A stretch of DNA of 64,000 nt from an uncultured Burkholderiales bacterium (GCA_945952065.1 CAMFGY010000023.1:1-64000), one strand, 5' to 3'. Positions 44,936 to 54,544 are shown, counted from the stretch's first letter. Program-made: numbers and translations. The notes: generated by a model not told the origin, from the letters alone.

Positions 44936-45922
44936 TCACAGCAAGTGCTTGACGCCGTCTTGTTCGCCTTGCAACTCGGCCAGGGTGATGTTGATGCGCT
45001 CTTGCGAGAAGGCGTCGATCTCCAGGCCTTCGACGATCTTGTACTCGCCGCCAGCGGTGGTCACGGGGAAGCCGAACACCACGCCGGCCGGGATGCCGTA
45101 TTCGCCATTCGAAGGCACGCCCATGGTGACCCATTCGCCGTTGGAGCCCAGGGCCCAGTCGCGCATATGGTCAATGGCGGCGTTGGCGGCCGAGGCTGCC
45201 GACGACAGGCCGCGAGCGGCAATGATGGCCGCGCCGCGCTTGCCCACGGTGGGTAAGAAGGTGTCAGCGTTCCAGACCTGGTCGTTGATCAGGTCCTTGA
45301 TCGACTTGCCATTGGTGGTGGCGAAGCGGTAATCGGCGTACATCGTGGGCGAGTGGTTGCCCCAGACGGTCAGCTTCTTGATGTCGCCCACGGCAGTGCC
45401 GGTCTTGGCGGCCAATTGCGAAGCGGCGCGGTTGTGGTCCAGGCGCAGCATGGCGGTGAAGTTCTTGGCCGGCAGATCCGGGGCCGACTTCATGGCGATG
45501 TAAGCATTGGTGTTGGCAGGGTTGCCGACCACCAGCACTTTGACGTTGCGCGACGCGACAGCGTTCAGAGCCTTGCCTTGGGCGGTGAAGATTTGTGCGT
45601 TGGCTGCCAGCAAGTCGGCGCGCTCCATGCCGGGGCCACGCGGACGGGCACCCACCAGCAGGGCGTAGTCGGTGTCTTTGAAGGCTTGCAGAGGATCGCT
45701 GTGGGCCTCTACGCCGGCCAGCAGAGGGAAGGCGCAGTCTTCCAACTCCATGATCACGCCCTTCAGCGCGTTCTGGGCTTTCTCGTCAGGGATTTCCAGC
45801 AGTTGCAGGATGACAGGCTGGTCCTTGCCCAGCATTTCGCCAGAGGCAATGCGGAACAGCAGGGCATAGCCGATTTGGCCTGCGGCGCCGGTGACGGCCA
45901 CGCGAACGGGTTTCTTGCTCAT
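44936..45922 (-). CDS. mdh: Malate dehydrogenase
   Basis: A 328-residue NAD-dependent malate dehydrogenase of the group with lactate dehydrogenase-like Rossmann order. The cofactor motif is '[22 protein letters not shown]'. The mobile loop and substrate arginines are in '[15 protein letters not shown]'. '[13 protein letters not shown]' follows, and the catalytic His is in '[15 protein letters not shown]'. The C-terminus is '[10 protein letters not shown]'. It oxidises malate to oxaloacetate, feeding gltA encoded about 5 kb away. It is divergent from the GntR/UTRA gene across a 278-bp region that contains a palindromic candidate operator. Confidence 0.96.
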   Translation of the reverse strand: MSKKPVRVAVTGAAGQIGYALLFRIASGEMLGKDQPVILQLLEIPDEKAQNALKGVIMELEDCAFPLLAGVEAHSDPLQAFKDTDYALLVGARPRGPGMERADLLAANAQIFTAQGKALNAVASRNVKVLVVGNPANTNAYIAMKSAPDLPAKNFTAMLRLDHNRAASQLAAKTGTAVGDIKKLTVWGNHSPTMYADYRFATTNGKSIKDLINDQVWNADTFLPTVGKRGAAIIAARGLSSAASAANAAIDHMRDWALGSNGEWVTMGVPSNGEYGIPAGVVFGFPVTTAGGEYKIVEGLEIDAFSQERINITLAELQGEQDGVKHLL

Positions 45923-46130
45923 ATGAAAGCTCCGAGAGGGTTGATTGACTGGGATGAATTCGTTCTGTCCGTTCGGGTGCCTGACTCGGCCGAGGCCAAT
46001 GGAGTGGGCGACTTTCGCGGTTGCGCGGCAAGTGTAGGGCAGGCAAAGGGCTTTCCCCTAGATTGGCTGCGCTGGTCTTGCTGCGTGCGAGCGCAATTAT
46101 GGCCGCATTTTGTAAAAATCTGACACTCTT

Positions 46131-46148
46131 ATGTCTTATAGAAGATAG
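46131..46148. promoter_or_regulatory. Imperfect palindrome between mdh and the GntR gene
   Basis: ATGTCTTATAGAAGATAG matches its own reverse complement at about 13 of 18 positions, with a perfect TCTT-ATAG-AAGA core. It lies 53 bp upstream of the GntR start and 209 bp upstream of mdh, next to an A/T-rich stretch with promoter-like CATAAT on the mdh side. A binding site for the GntR-family protein is the natural inference. Confidence 0.5.
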
Positions 46149-46200
46149 CAAAGCTATTTGAGGCGCGCTTTTCTGGACTGGCGGCGAGGCTTGTGCTGCA

Positions 46201-47025
46201 ATGCCGGCCATGCCCGCCGTCCCGCCCAAATTTTTGAACGATCCTGAGCGTCAGGAATCCCTCCGGCAGGCTGCGCGCGCGGAGACGCCGGCCACGGTGT
46301 TGCACGGCAGCACGCCGGCGTTCAGTCCGCTTTATCAGCAGATCAAGGCCTTGATCATTGCGCAGTTGCAGGGCGGGGAATGGAAGGCCGGGGAGGCCAT
46401 ACCCAGTGAGTTGGATCTGGCCAAACGCTTTGGCGTGAGTCAAGGCACAGTGCGCAAAGCCATTGATGAAATGGCGGCCGAGAATTTGCTGGTGCGGCGT
46501 CAGGGCAAAGGAACTTTTGTCGCCACCCATGCCGAACAGCATGTCCAATACCGGTTTTTGCGCTTGATGCCAGACGAAGGCGCCCAAACGCTGGAGCGAC
46601 AGTTGCTGGACTGCCGACGGCAGCGCGCGCCAGCGTCCATTGCCAAACAGCTGCAAATGCGCACGGGTGACGCCATGGTGGAAGTGCGTCGCTTGCTCAG
46701 CCGGCAGGGCGTGCCGGTGGTGTTGGACGACATCTGGCTGCCCGGCGACTTGTTCAAGGGCTTGACCACGGAGCGCTTGAACCAGCATCGCGGCCCTTTT
46801 TATGGCCTTTTTGAAACCGAGTTTGGCGTGCATATGATTCGCGCTCAGGAGAAAATTCGAGCCGTGGCGGCCGACGCCGAATCGGCGGCTTTGCTGCAAG
46901 TGGCGCCGGGAACCCCCTTGCTGAGCGTGGAGCGGCTCTCTTTCACTTACGGAGACAAGGCGGTGGAGCTGCGCCGAGGTCTTTACAACACGGAGTCGCA
47001 CTTCTATCGCAATGAGCTTAACTGA
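46201..47025 (+). CDS. GntR family transcriptional regulator (HutC/UTRA type)
   Basis: 274 residues. A winged helix-turn-helix at about 42-110 is recognisable in 'PLYQQIKALIIAQLQGGEW', 'IPSELDLAKRFGVSQGTVRKAIDEMA' and 'VRRQGKGTFVATH'. A UTRA ligand-binding domain at about 115-270 has 'EVRRLLSRQGVPVVLDDIWLP' and ends 'RRGLYNTESHFYRNEL'. The start at 46201 gives a 40-residue tail ahead of the wHTH. Placed between mdh and sdhCDABE-gltA, it probably regulates some of these genes in response to an organic acid or other small metabolite; the effector is unknown. Confidence 0.88.
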   Translation: MPAMPAVPPKFLNDPERQESLRQAARAETPATVLHGSTPAFSPLYQQIKALIIAQLQGGEWKAGEAIPSELDLAKRFGVSQGTVRKAIDEMAAENLLVRRQGKGTFVATHAEQHVQYRFLRLMPDEGAQTLERQLLDCRRQRAPASIAKQLQMRTGDAMVEVRRLLSRQGVPVVLDDIWLPGDLFKGLTTERLNQHRGPFYGLFETEFGVHMIRAQEKIRAVAADAESAALLQVAPGTPLLSVERLSFTYGDKAVELRRGLYNTESHFYRNELN

Positions 47026-47186
47026 GCCTTGCAGCGCGGGGCCCTCTGCAGCAAAAGCCCCTCTTGCGTTGCGTGTGGGGTACGGCGTCAGGGAAGCGTG
47101 TGCTGCATTGCAATAAACTCCACCGGTTTCACGTTGATTACAAAAGGTTGGGCCTCGCGGCCTCCATCAACTGCATCACCCAGAAA

Positions 47187-47609
47187 ATGAGCAATAAAAA
47201 ACGACCGACTTTCACCAATATCCATGTGACGCAAATCGTGTCATACCGCCTGCCGCCAGCCGGTATCGTCTCGATCTTGCACCGCATCAGCGGCTTGATG
47301 ATGTTCCTGCTGCTGCCTTTCATCATCTGGATGTTTGACACCAGTCTCACCTCGGAAATCTCCTACGAGAGCTTCACCAACGCCTTTGTGGCAGGCATCG
47401 GCTTTGTGCCGGCTGCCCTGGTGAAGCTGGTGGTCTTGGGTCTGATCTGGGCTTATTTGCACCACTTCATCGCCGGTGTGCGCCATTTGTGGATGGATGC
47501 AACGCACAGCGTTTCCAAGGAGCAGGGTCGCAGCTCAGCGGTTCTGACCTTGGGCCTGAGCGTGGCGCTCACCGTGGTGCTGGGTGCCAAGCTGTTTGGC
47601 CTGTACTGA
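47187..47609 (+). CDS. sdhC: Succinate dehydrogenase cytochrome b556 subunit
   Basis: 140 residues with three transmembrane helices. 'RPTFTNIHVTQIVSYRLPPAGIVSILHRISGLMMFLLLP' carries the SdhC signature and 'HRISG' supplies the Arg/His region of heme b and quinone binding. 'YLHHFIAGVRHLWMDATH' has the axial-ligand His region. It anchors SdhAB to the inner membrane and passes electrons to ubiquinone. The ATG at 47187 is chosen because 'MSNKKRPTF' begins the conserved region; the frame is open a further 41 codons upstream. First gene of the sdhCDAB operon. Confidence 0.93.
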   Translation: MSNKKRPTFTNIHVTQIVSYRLPPAGIVSILHRISGLMMFLLLPFIIWMFDTSLTSEISYESFTNAFVAGIGFVPAALVKLVVLGLIWAYLHHFIAGVRHLWMDATHSVSKEQGRSSAVLTLGLSVALTVVLGAKLFGLY

Positions 47610-47637
47610 TCCGCAGTTCGTTCGGAGAAACAACAAT

Positions 47638-47997
47638 ATGTCTACTTTTGGCTCGAAGCGCATCGTCGTTGGTGCGCATTACGGACTGCGCGACTGGTTG
47701 GCGCAGCGTGTCACGGCGATCTTGATGGCCTTGTTCACGGTGGCCCTGCTGGTTCAGTTTTTGATGCCCGGTGAATTGGGCTATGACCATTGGGCGAGCA
47801 TCTTCTCGTCGCAGTGGATGAAGGTTCTGACCTTTGTCACCATCGTCTCGCTGGCGTTCCACGCCTGGGTCGGTGTGCGCGACATTTGGATGGACTATGT
47901 GAAACCGGTGGGCTTGCGTCTGACGCTGCAGGTGTTCACGCTGGTGTGGTTGGTGGGATGCGCCGGTTGGGCCATCCAAGTGCTGTGGAGAATGTGA
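47638..47997 (+). CDS. sdhD: Succinate dehydrogenase membrane anchor subunit
   Basis: 119 residues, three transmembrane helices. 'IVVGAHYGLRDWLAQRVTAILMALFTV' and 'SLAFHAWVGVRDIWMDYVKP' are typical, with the His in 'FHAWVG' as heme ligand candidate and 'GVRDIWMDY' next to the quinone pocket. CGGAGAAA lies about ten bases before the ATG. The stop overlaps the sdhA start by one base (TGATG at 47995-47999), so translation is coupled. Confidence 0.93.
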   Translation: MSTFGSKRIVVGAHYGLRDWLAQRVTAILMALFTVALLVQFLMPGELGYDHWASIFSSQWMKVLTFVTIVSLAFHAWVGVRDIWMDYVKPVGLRLTLQVFTLVWLVGCAGWAIQVLWRM

Positions 47998-49796
47998 TGT
48001 CGGTGACAAATAAGTCGATTCCAAAACGCAAGTTCGATGTGGTCATCGTCGGGGCCGGTGGCTCGGGCATGCGCGCTTCGCTGCAGTTGTCACTGGCGGG
48101 CCTGAATGTGGCCGTGCTGTCCAAGGTCTTCCCGACTCGTTCGCACACTGTGGCTGCACAGGGCGGCGTGAGCGCCTCGCTGGGCAATATGTCGGAAGAC
48201 AACTGGCACTATCACTTCTTCGACACCGTCAAGGGTTCGGACTGGCTGGGAGACCAAGACGCCATCGAGTTCATGTGCCGTGAAGCGCCCAAGGTCGTGT
48301 ATGAGCTTGAGCATTTCGGCATGCCTTTTGATCGCAATGCCGACGGCACGATTTACCAGCGCCCCTTCGGTGGCCATACCGCCAACTATGGCGAAAAGCC
48401 GGTGCAACGCGCTTGCGCGGCGGCTGACCGTACCGGTCACGCCATGCTGCACACCCTGTACCAGCAAAACGTCAAGGCCAAGACGCAGTTCTTCGTGGAA
48501 TGGATGGCGCTCGACCTGATCAAGGACGAGGCGGGCGATGTGGTCGGTGTGACCGCGCTGGAAATGGAAACCGGCGAGTTGCACATCATGGAAGCCAAGA
48601 CCGTGCTGCTGGCCACCGGTGGTGCAGGGCGCATCTTTGCCGCTTCGACCAATGCCTTCATCAACACCGGTGACGGCCTGGGCATGGCAGCGCGCGCAGG
48701 CATCCCCTTGGAAGACATGGAGTTCTGGCAATTCCACCCGACCGGCGTGGCCGGCGCGGGCGTGCTGCTGACCGAAGGATGCCGTGGCGAAGGCGCGATT
48801 TTGCGCAACTGCAATGGCGAGCGCTTCATGGAGCGCTATGCGCCCACCTTGAAGGACTTGGCGCCGCGTGACTTCGTGTCGCGCTGCATGGACCAGGAAA
48901 TCAAGGAAGGCCGTGGCTGCGGTCCCAACAAGGACTATGTGGTGCTCGACATGACCCACTTGGGCGCGGAAACCATCATGAAGCGCCTGCCCTCGGTGTA
49001 CGAGATTGGCCACAACTTTGCCAACGTCGATATCACCAAGGAACCTATCCCTGTGGTGCCGACCATTCACTACCAGATGGGCGGGATCCCGACCAATATC
49101 CACGGTCAGGTGGTGATGCCCAAGGATGGCAACCCGAACGCAGTGGTGAACGGTCTGTATGCGGTGGGGGAGTGCGCTTGCGTCAGCGTGCACGGCGCCA
49201 ACCGCCTGGGCACCAACTCGCTGCTCGACCTCTTGGTGTTCGGTCGCGCCGCGGGCAACCACATCGTCGAATCGGGCTTGAAGAACAAGCAGCACAAGCC
49301 GCTGCCCGCCGATGCGGGTGCACTGTCGCTGGCCCGTGTGGAGCGCTTGGACAACAGCACCTCTGGGGAATACGCCCAGGACGTGGCCAACGACCTGCGT
49401 ACAGCCATGCAGCAGCACGCCGGTGTGTTCCGCACCCAAGCCATGTTGGACGCTGGCGTGGGCAAGATCGCCGAGATCGTTGCGCGTGCCAAGAACATCA
49501 CCTTGAAGGACAAGTCCAAGGTCTTCAACACCGCGCGTATTGAAGCCCTGGAAGTGGAAAACCTGATCGAAGTCGCGCAGGCCACCATCGTCTCGGCGGC
49601 AGCTCGCCGCGAAAGCCGTGGCGCCCACACGGTGGACGACTACGCGGACACGCCCGAGCATCCAAACGGCCGCAATGACGCCGAGTGGATGAAGCACACG
49701 CTGTGGTACTCCGAAGGCAATCGCCTGGAATACAAGCCGGTGAACCTGAAGCCGCTGACGGTGGAATCGATTCCGCCCAAGGTGCGTACGTTCTAA
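47997..49796 (+). CDS. sdhA: Succinate dehydrogenase flavoprotein subunit
   Basis: 599 residues; covalently flavinylated catalytic subunit oxidising succinate to fumarate. The FAD-binding motif is 'VVIVGAGGSGMRASLQLS'. The flavinylated His is in 'FPTRSHTVAAQGGVSASLGN'. The substrate region is 'FWQFHPTGVAGAGVLLTEGCRGEGA' and the active-site Arg lies in 'VHGANRLGTNSLLDLLVFGRAA'. The C-terminus 'RNDAEWMKHTLWY' and 'PLTVESIPPKVRTF' matches the family. The start is set by the one-base overlap with sdhD; upstream in-frame sequence overlaps sdhD in another frame and is not coding. Confidence 0.97.
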   Translation: MSVTNKSIPKRKFDVVIVGAGGSGMRASLQLSLAGLNVAVLSKVFPTRSHTVAAQGGVSASLGNMSEDNWHYHFFDTVKGSDWLGDQDAIEFMCREAPKVVYELEHFGMPFDRNADGTIYQRPFGGHTANYGEKPVQRACAAADRTGHAMLHTLYQQNVKAKTQFFVEWMALDLIKDEAGDVVGVTALEMETGELHIMEAKTVLLATGGAGRIFAASTNAFINTGDGLGMAARAGIPLEDMEFWQFHPTGVAGAGVLLTEGCRGEGAILRNCNGERFMERYAPTLKDLAPRDFVSRCMDQEIKEGRGCGPNKDYVVLDMTHLGAETIMKRLPSVYEIGHNFANVDITKEPIPVVPTIHYQMGGIPTNIHGQVVMPKDGNPNAVVNGLYAVGECACVSVHGANRLGTNSLLDLLVFGRAAGNHIVESGLKNKQHKPLPADAGALSLARVERLDNSTSGEYAQDVANDLRTAMQQHAGVFRTQAMLDAGVGKIAEIVARAKNITLKDKSKVFNTARIEALEVENLIEVAQATIVSAAARRESRGAHTVDDYADTPEHPNGRNDAEWMKHTLWYSEGNRLEYKPVNLKPLTVESIPPKVRTF

Positions 49797-49834
49797 GAGA
49801 CGTTTGCGATCTTCAAGAATTCAAGGACAAAGAA

Positions 49835-50539
49835 ATGACCAAGCGTACTTTTCAGATCTACCGCTACGACCCGGACAAGGATGCCAAGCCTTATATGCAG
49901 ACCCTCGAGGTCGAGCTGGATGGCTCCGAGCGCATGCTGCTGGATGCTTTGATGAAGCTCAAGCAGTTGGACCCCACACTGAGCTTCCGCCGCAGCTGCC
50001 GCGAAGGGGTGTGTGGTTCCGACGCCATGAATATCAATGGCAAGAACGGTCTGGCTTGCTTGACCAATATGCGCACGCTGCCCGGTGTGATCGTCTTGAA
50101 GCCGCTGCCGGGCCTGCCCGTGGTGCGCGACCTGATCGTCGACATGACGCAGTTCTTCAAGCAATACAACTCGATCAAGCCCTTCCTGATCAATGACCAG
50201 CCGCTGCCCGACAAAGAGCGTCTGCAATTCCCTGAAGAGCGCGACGAGCTCAACGGCCTGTACGAGTGCATCTTGTGCGCCAGTTGCTCGACCAGCTGCC
50301 CCAGCTTCTGGTGGAACCCTGACAAGTTCGTGGGCCCCGCTGGCTTGCTGCAGGCCTATCGTTTCATTGCTGACAGCCGCGATCAGGCCACGGCCGAGCG
50401 ACTGGACAATTTGGAAGACCCCTACCGCCTGTTCCGCTGCCACACCATCATGAACTGCGTCGATGTCTGCCCCAAGGGCTTGAACCCGACCAAGGCGATT
50501 GGCAAGATCAAGGAAATGATGGTGCGCCGCGCCGTCTGA
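49835..50539 (+). CDS. sdhB: Succinate dehydrogenase iron-sulfur subunit
   Basis: 234 residues with three clusters. The 2Fe-2S ligands are in 'SCREGVCGSDAMNINGKNGLAC' region. The 4Fe-4S ligands are in 'CILCASCSTSCPSFWWN', and the 3Fe-4S cluster in 'CHTIMNCVDVCPKGLNP'. It relays electrons from SdhA flavin to the quinone site in SdhCD. The ATG at 49835 follows AAGGACAAAGAA, 38 bp after the sdhA stop. The longer open frame from 49685 lies inside sdhA and is rejected. Confidence 0.97.
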   Translation: MTKRTFQIYRYDPDKDAKPYMQTLEVELDGSERMLLDALMKLKQLDPTLSFRRSCREGVCGSDAMNINGKNGLACLTNMRTLPGVIVLKPLPGLPVVRDLIVDMTQFFKQYNSIKPFLINDQPLPDKERLQFPEERDELNGLYECILCASCSTSCPSFWWNPDKFVGPAGLLQAYRFIADSRDQATAERLDNLEDPYRLFRCHTIMNCVDVCPKGLNPTKAIGKIKEMMVRRAV

Positions 50540-50554
50540 TGCCCGAGCTTTGAG

Positions 50555-50845
50555 ATGACTGCCTCTGCTGTTGATGCATCTTCCGCCCTCCTGGATGAAC
50601 GGGGGCTCTCCAAGCTGCGTTGGCGCTGCCGGCGTGGCCTGTTGGAGAACGACCTGTTCATCGAGCGGTTCTTTGATCGACACGCAAGCAGTCTGACCGA
50701 ATTCCAAGCCGAAGGACTGCGTGTGTTGATGGACCTCTCCGACAACGATTTGTTGGATTTGTTCCTGCGCCGCAAGGAGCCCGAGGGCGAGCTGATGCGC
50801 CCCGATGTCGTCGAGGTTCTGAGCCTGCTCAGAGTTCCGGCCTAA
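50555..50845 (+). CDS. sdhE: Succinate dehydrogenase flavinylation factor SdhE
   Basis: 96 residues of the SdhE/SdhAF2 family (Sdh5). The hallmark is the RGxxE-type segment '[17 protein letters not shown]', needed for covalent FAD attachment to SdhA. The rest ('[26 protein letters not shown]') fits the five-helix fold. It starts 15 bp after the sdhB stop and is followed by gltA 38 bp later, so it is most likely in the same transcript. Confidence 0.93.
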   Translation: MTASAVDASSALLDERGLSKLRWRCRRGLLENDLFIERFFDRHASSLTEFQAEGLRVLMDLSDNDLLDLFLRRKEPEGELMRPDVVEVLSLLRVPA

Positions 50846-50883
50846 GTATTTGCGTTTTAGAAATCCCCAGAAGTCAAAAGGAC

Positions 50884-52200
50884 ATGCCCATGACACCGTC
50901 AGACGTCAAAGCCACCCTGTCGTTTTCCGACGGCAGCCCCAATATGGATCTGCCGATCTACAAAGGCTCGGTGGGGCCTGATGTGATCGACATTCGCAAG
51001 CTGTATGCGCAGACGGGCAAGTTCACCTACGACCCGGGCTTTCTGTCGACGGCTTCGTGCAACTCCACCATCACCTATATCGATGGCGACAAGGGCGAGT
51101 TGCTGTATCGCGGCTACCCGATCGAACAGTTGGCCACCAACTGTGACTTTCTCGAGACCTGCCATTTGCTCTTGTACGGGGAGCTGCCAAACCAAGAGAA
51201 GAAGGCGGACTTCGTCAGCCGCGTGACCCGTCACACGATGGTGAACGAGCAGATGCAGTTCTTCCTGCGTGGTTTCCGTCGCGATGCGCACCCGATGGCT
51301 GTCATGACCGGCTTGGTGGGCGCCATGTCGGCCTTCTACCATGACAGCACCGACATCAATAACCCCCAGCACCGTGAGATCGCCGCGATTCGCTTGATCG
51401 CCAAAATGCCCACGCTGGTGGCCATGGCCTACAAGTACTCGATCGGCCAGCCCTTTATTTACCCGCGCAACGACCTGGGCTACACCGCCAACTTCATGCA
51501 CATGATGTTCGCGACGCCTTGCGAGAAGTACGAGCCGAACGAAGTGCTGGTGCGCGCCATGGACCGCATCTTCATCTTGCATGCGGACCACGAGCAAAAC
51601 GCCTCCACTTCGACCGTGCGTCTGTGCGGTTCTTCGGGCACCAACCCCTTCGCAGCCATCGCTGCAGGTGTGGCTTGCCTGTGGGGCCCTGCTCACGGCG
51701 GCGCCAACGAAGCTGCATTGAATATGCTGGAAGACATCCAGCGCAATGGCGGCGTCGAAAAGATCGGCGAGTTCATCAAGCAGGTCAAGGACAAGAACTC
51801 CAGCGTCAAGCTGATGGGCTTTGGTCACCGTGTGTACAAGAACTATGACCCGCGTGCCAAGCTGATGCGTGAAACCTGCCATGAGGTGTTGAACGCCTTG
51901 GGTCTGCATGATGACCCGCTCTTCAAGCTGGCCATGGCTTTGGAAAAGATTGCGCTGGAAGACGACTACTTCGTGTCGCGCAAGCTGTACCCGAACGTGG
52001 ACTTCTACTCCGGCATCGTGCAGCGCGCCATCGGCATCCCGGTCAGCCTGTTCACCGCCATCTTTGCCTTGGCCCGTACCGTTGGCTGGATCGCTCAGCT
52101 GAACGAAATGATCGGCGACCCAGAGTACAAGATCGGCCGTCCGCGCCAGCTCTTCGTTGGCGCGACCGCTCGCGACGTGAAGCCCATCGGCCAGCGTTGA
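50884..52200 (+). CDS. gltA: Citrate synthase (type II)
   Basis: 438 residues; condenses acetyl-CoA and oxaloacetate to citrate. The catalytic residues are visible: His in '[17 protein letters not shown]', His in '[16 protein letters not shown]' and Asp in '[16 protein letters not shown]'. N-terminal '[21 protein letters not shown]' and C-terminal 'DVKPIGQR' are typical of the hexameric, NADH-sensitive Gram-negative enzyme. A second ATG at 50890 is possible. Last gene of the sdh-sdhE-gltA cluster, closed by a strong terminator. Confidence 0.97.
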   Translation: MPMTPSDVKATLSFSDGSPNMDLPIYKGSVGPDVIDIRKLYAQTGKFTYDPGFLSTASCNSTITYIDGDKGELLYRGYPIEQLATNCDFLETCHLLLYGELPNQEKKADFVSRVTRHTMVNEQMQFFLRGFRRDAHPMAVMTGLVGAMSAFYHDSTDINNPQHREIAAIRLIAKMPTLVAMAYKYSIGQPFIYPRNDLGYTANFMHMMFATPCEKYEPNEVLVRAMDRIFILHADHEQNASTSTVRLCGSSGTNPFAAIAAGVACLWGPAHGGANEAALNMLEDIQRNGGVEKIGEFIKQVKDKNSSVKLMGFGHRVYKNYDPRAKLMRETCHEVLNALGLHDDPLFKLAMALEKIALEDDYFVSRKLYPNVDFYSGIVQRAIGIPVSLFTAIFALARTVGWIAQLNEMIGDPEYKIGRPRQLFVGATARDVKPIGQR

Positions 52201-52246
52201 TCTGAGTCATCTGCGCCGCCCGGCTGCTGGCTGGGCGTGATGGACG

Positions 52247-52281
52247 AGCCCTCTCAGCCTCGCGCTGACGAGGGCTTTTTT
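52247..52281 (+). terminator. Intrinsic terminator of the sdh-gltA transcript
   Basis: The outer stem AGCCCTC / GAGGGCT and the inner stem TCAGC / GCTGA form a long hairpin followed by six T on the plus strand, 47 bp after the gltA stop. Confidence 0.88.
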
Positions 52282-52408
52282 GTGCGCATCGATCTTGTCA
52301 ATGCGCATTCTTGCCCCCCTGCAAGCTAGGGGTGAGGGGTCGTTCTGGGCGTCAATATTGCAGGCTTGTCATAAGTCAAGGGCCTGTTTCGGCTATGCTT
52401 CGCCCAAT

Positions 52409-52422
52409 GGCAAACGTTTGCC
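52409..52422. promoter_or_regulatory. Perfect LacI/PurR/RbsR-type palindromic operator
   Basis: GGCAAACGTTTGCC is a perfect 14-bp palindrome with the central CG typical of LacI-family operators; RbsR and PurR sites share the GCAAACGTTTGC core. It lies about 38 bp upstream of the GTG start of the LacI-type regulator, positioned to block its own promoter and that of the downstream salvage genes. Confidence 0.85.
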
Positions 52423-52459
52423 TTCACCAATTCATGGCTTATTCACGAATTCAATTCTT

Positions 52460-53497
52460 GTGAGCACCATCAAAGACGTTGCTGCCTTGGCTGGGGTGTC
52501 CTTCACCACGGTTTCTCATGTGTTGAACGACACCCGGCCAGTCAGTGCCGAGGCCCGGCAACGTGTGCTGGCCGCTGTTGAAGAGATTGGCTACTTGCCC
52601 AGCGCTGTGGCCCGCTCCTTGCGCAAAAGTGAGACCAAGATCGTGGGTGTCTTGGTGCCGAATGTGCAAAACCCATTCTTTGCGGAACTGGTGTGTGGCG
52701 TCGAGGCTTGCTGCCGGATGGCGGGCTACTCGGTGTTTCTGTGCAACTCGGACAATGACCCCAAGCGCCAACAGCAATACATGCGCACGCTGCTGGAAAA
52801 GCGGGTGGACGGGCTTTTGCTGTCTTCGGCGGGGGATGACGAAGCCCTGGCCCATATTTTCAAAATGGCCAGTGTGCCCTCGGTGACGGTGGACCGATTG
52901 GTGCCCGGTGCACGCGCGGATCGCGTCTCGGTCCACAACCAGCAAGGCGCTTGCAATGCGGTGCGGCACCTGATTGAACTGGGGCATCGGCGCATTGCTT
53001 GTATCACCGGCCCCTCTGAATTTGAAGTGGCGCGCGAGCGTTGTGAGGGCTGGCGTCAAGCGCTGCGTGAAGCGGGGCTCGAACCCGATGAACGTCTGGT
53101 GATTGAAAGCGACTTCAGCAGCCCGGGGGGCTACCAGTCGGCCCGCCAAATGCTGCTGAGCCAAGGGCAGGGCGGTGGTGCTGAAGCGCCAATCACGGGC
53201 ATTTTTGCCAGCAACGACATGATGGCCATTGGCGCTTTGCGAGCGGCGGCTGAACTGGGTTTCAAAGTGCCGCAGCAGGTGTCCATTGTGGGCTTTGATG
53301 ACATTGAATTGAGCCGTTATGTGTTTCCCGCTCTGACCACAGTTGGCTGTGGGGTGCGCCAATTGGGCGCAGAGGCGGGACGGGTTTTGATCGATCGCAT
53401 CGAGCATCCCGGGGCTGAATTGAAGCAGGTCTTGCTGACGCCCCATTTGGTGGTGCGTGAAAGCACGGCGGCGCCATCCTTAGCGGCGGCGAAATAA
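52460..53497 (+). CDS. LacI family transcriptional regulator (RbsR-like)
   Basis: 345 residues from a GTG start. The N-terminal helix-turn-helix 'STIKDVAALAGVSFTTVSHVLND' and hinge 'PSAVARSLRKSETKIVGVLVPN' are textbook LacI/GalR. A periplasmic-binding-protein-like effector domain follows ('NPFFAELVCGVEACCRMAGY', 'GITGIFASNDMMAIGALRAA'-like 'ITGIFASNDMMAIGAL', 'SIVGFDDIELSRYVFPALTTV'). No upstream ATG gives the right N-terminus. It is followed by ribokinase at 36 bp, so it most likely senses ribose or a nucleoside product and represses through the palindrome at 52409-52422. Confidence 0.9.
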   Translation: MSTIKDVAALAGVSFTTVSHVLNDTRPVSAEARQRVLAAVEEIGYLPSAVARSLRKSETKIVGVLVPNVQNPFFAELVCGVEACCRMAGYSVFLCNSDNDPKRQQQYMRTLLEKRVDGLLLSSAGDDEALAHIFKMASVPSVTVDRLVPGARADRVSVHNQQGACNAVRHLIELGHRRIACITGPSEFEVARERCEGWRQALREAGLEPDERLVIESDFSSPGGYQSARQMLLSQGQGGGAEAPITGIFASNDMMAIGALRAAAELGFKVPQQVSIVGFDDIELSRYVFPALTTVGCGVRQLGAEAGRVLIDRIEHPGAELKQVLLTPHLVVRESTAAPSLAAAK

Positions 53498-53533
53498 AAA
53501 CGAGAACAGCAATTGAGCGAGAAATCGAGAGCA

Positions 53534-54499
53534 ATGACAGCGAGCAATGCAAACCAAGCCCGAGCACGGGTGGCGGTGATTGGCAGCATCAATATGGACA
53601 TGGTCGCGCATGCCCATCGTTTGCCGGCCGCGGGCGAAACGCTGGCTGGCGAAGACTTTGTCATGGCTCCGGGCGGCAAAGGGGCGAATCAGGCGGTGGC
53701 AGCCGCGCGTTTGGGGGCCAGCGTGGACTTCATCGCCCGAATTGGCACGCGCCAGTACGGCCATGATTTGTTGGCCAGCTTGAAGGCCGAAGGCATCGCT
53801 TGTGCGGGCGTGCAGACCGATGCTTCGGCCTTGCCGGGCATTGCGGTCATCATGGTGGGGCGCGAAGGCGGCGGTGAGAACGCCATCGTCTATGTGCCCG
53901 GCAGCAATGCGCAACTGAGCGCCAGCGATGTGCAGGGCAGTGCCGCAGCACTTAAGAACGCGGCTGTGGTGGTGGCGCAGACCGAAGTGCCGCTGGCGGC
54001 CATTCAGCAAGGCTTTGAATTGGCACGCGCCGGTGGCGCGGTCACGGTTTTGAATGCCGCGCCAGCTTTGCCCCTGAGTGATGCCATGTTGGGCGTGGTC
54101 GATTGGTTGGTGGTCAATGAGACCGAGGCCTTGCAGTTGTCAGGCTTGCAAGACAAAAGCCTGGACGGTCTGCGTGCCGCAGCGCAAGTGCTGCAATTGC
54201 GTGGGGTCAAACAGGTCTTGGTGACCTTGGGGGCCGAGGGCGTCTTGCTCTGCTGCAGCGGCCAAGCGGCGCAACAACTGCCCGCCTTTGTGGTGGAGGC
54301 GGTGGATACCGTGGGCGCGGGTGACACCTTTGTCGGCGGCTTGGTGACCGGTCTTGCCGAAGGCCGCGCTGCGGTGGATGCGGTGCGCTTGGGCCAGGCG
54401 GCCGCTTCGATTGCGGTGGCCCGTTGCGGGGTGCAATCGGCCATGCCTTTGCGGGCCGAGCTGCCCTCCGAGTTTGCCGCCCAAATGGCCGCGGCTTGA
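53534..54499 (+). CDS. rbsK: Ribokinase
   Basis: 321 residues of the PfkB family, phosphorylating D-ribose to ribose-5-phosphate. The N-terminal 'VAVIGSINMDMVAHAHRLPAAGET' and 'APGGKGANQAVAAARLGA' are the ribokinase sugar-binding signature. 'NETEAL' and 'VDTVGAGDTFVGGLVTGL' hold the anion hole and catalytic Asp. The ATG at 53534 is used; a TTG seven codons earlier (53513) is an alternative. Placed between the LacI-type regulator and the nucleoside hydrolase, it would trap the ribose released by the latter. No rbs transporter is present in the operon. Confidence 0.93.
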   Translation: MTASNANQARARVAVIGSINMDMVAHAHRLPAAGETLAGEDFVMAPGGKGANQAVAAARLGASVDFIARIGTRQYGHDLLASLKAEGIACAGVQTDASALPGIAVIMVGREGGGENAIVYVPGSNAQLSASDVQGSAAALKNAAVVVAQTEVPLAAIQQGFELARAGGAVTVLNAAPALPLSDAMLGVVDWLVVNETEALQLSGLQDKSLDGLRAAAQVLQLRGVKQVLVTLGAEGVLLCCSGQAAQQLPAFVVEAVDTVGAGDTFVGGLVTGLAEGRAAVDAVRLGQAAASIAVARCGVQSAMPLRAELPSEFAAQMAAA

Positions 54500-54544
54500 C
54501 GCACAAAGAGGCTTCTTGCAGCCGCATGCATTGGATTGAACAGC

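Noticed and set aside
48090-49697. A 535-codon minus-strand frame opposite sdhA
   Set aside because: Shadow of a conserved flavoprotein gene with His/Val/Gly-rich, motif-free translation.
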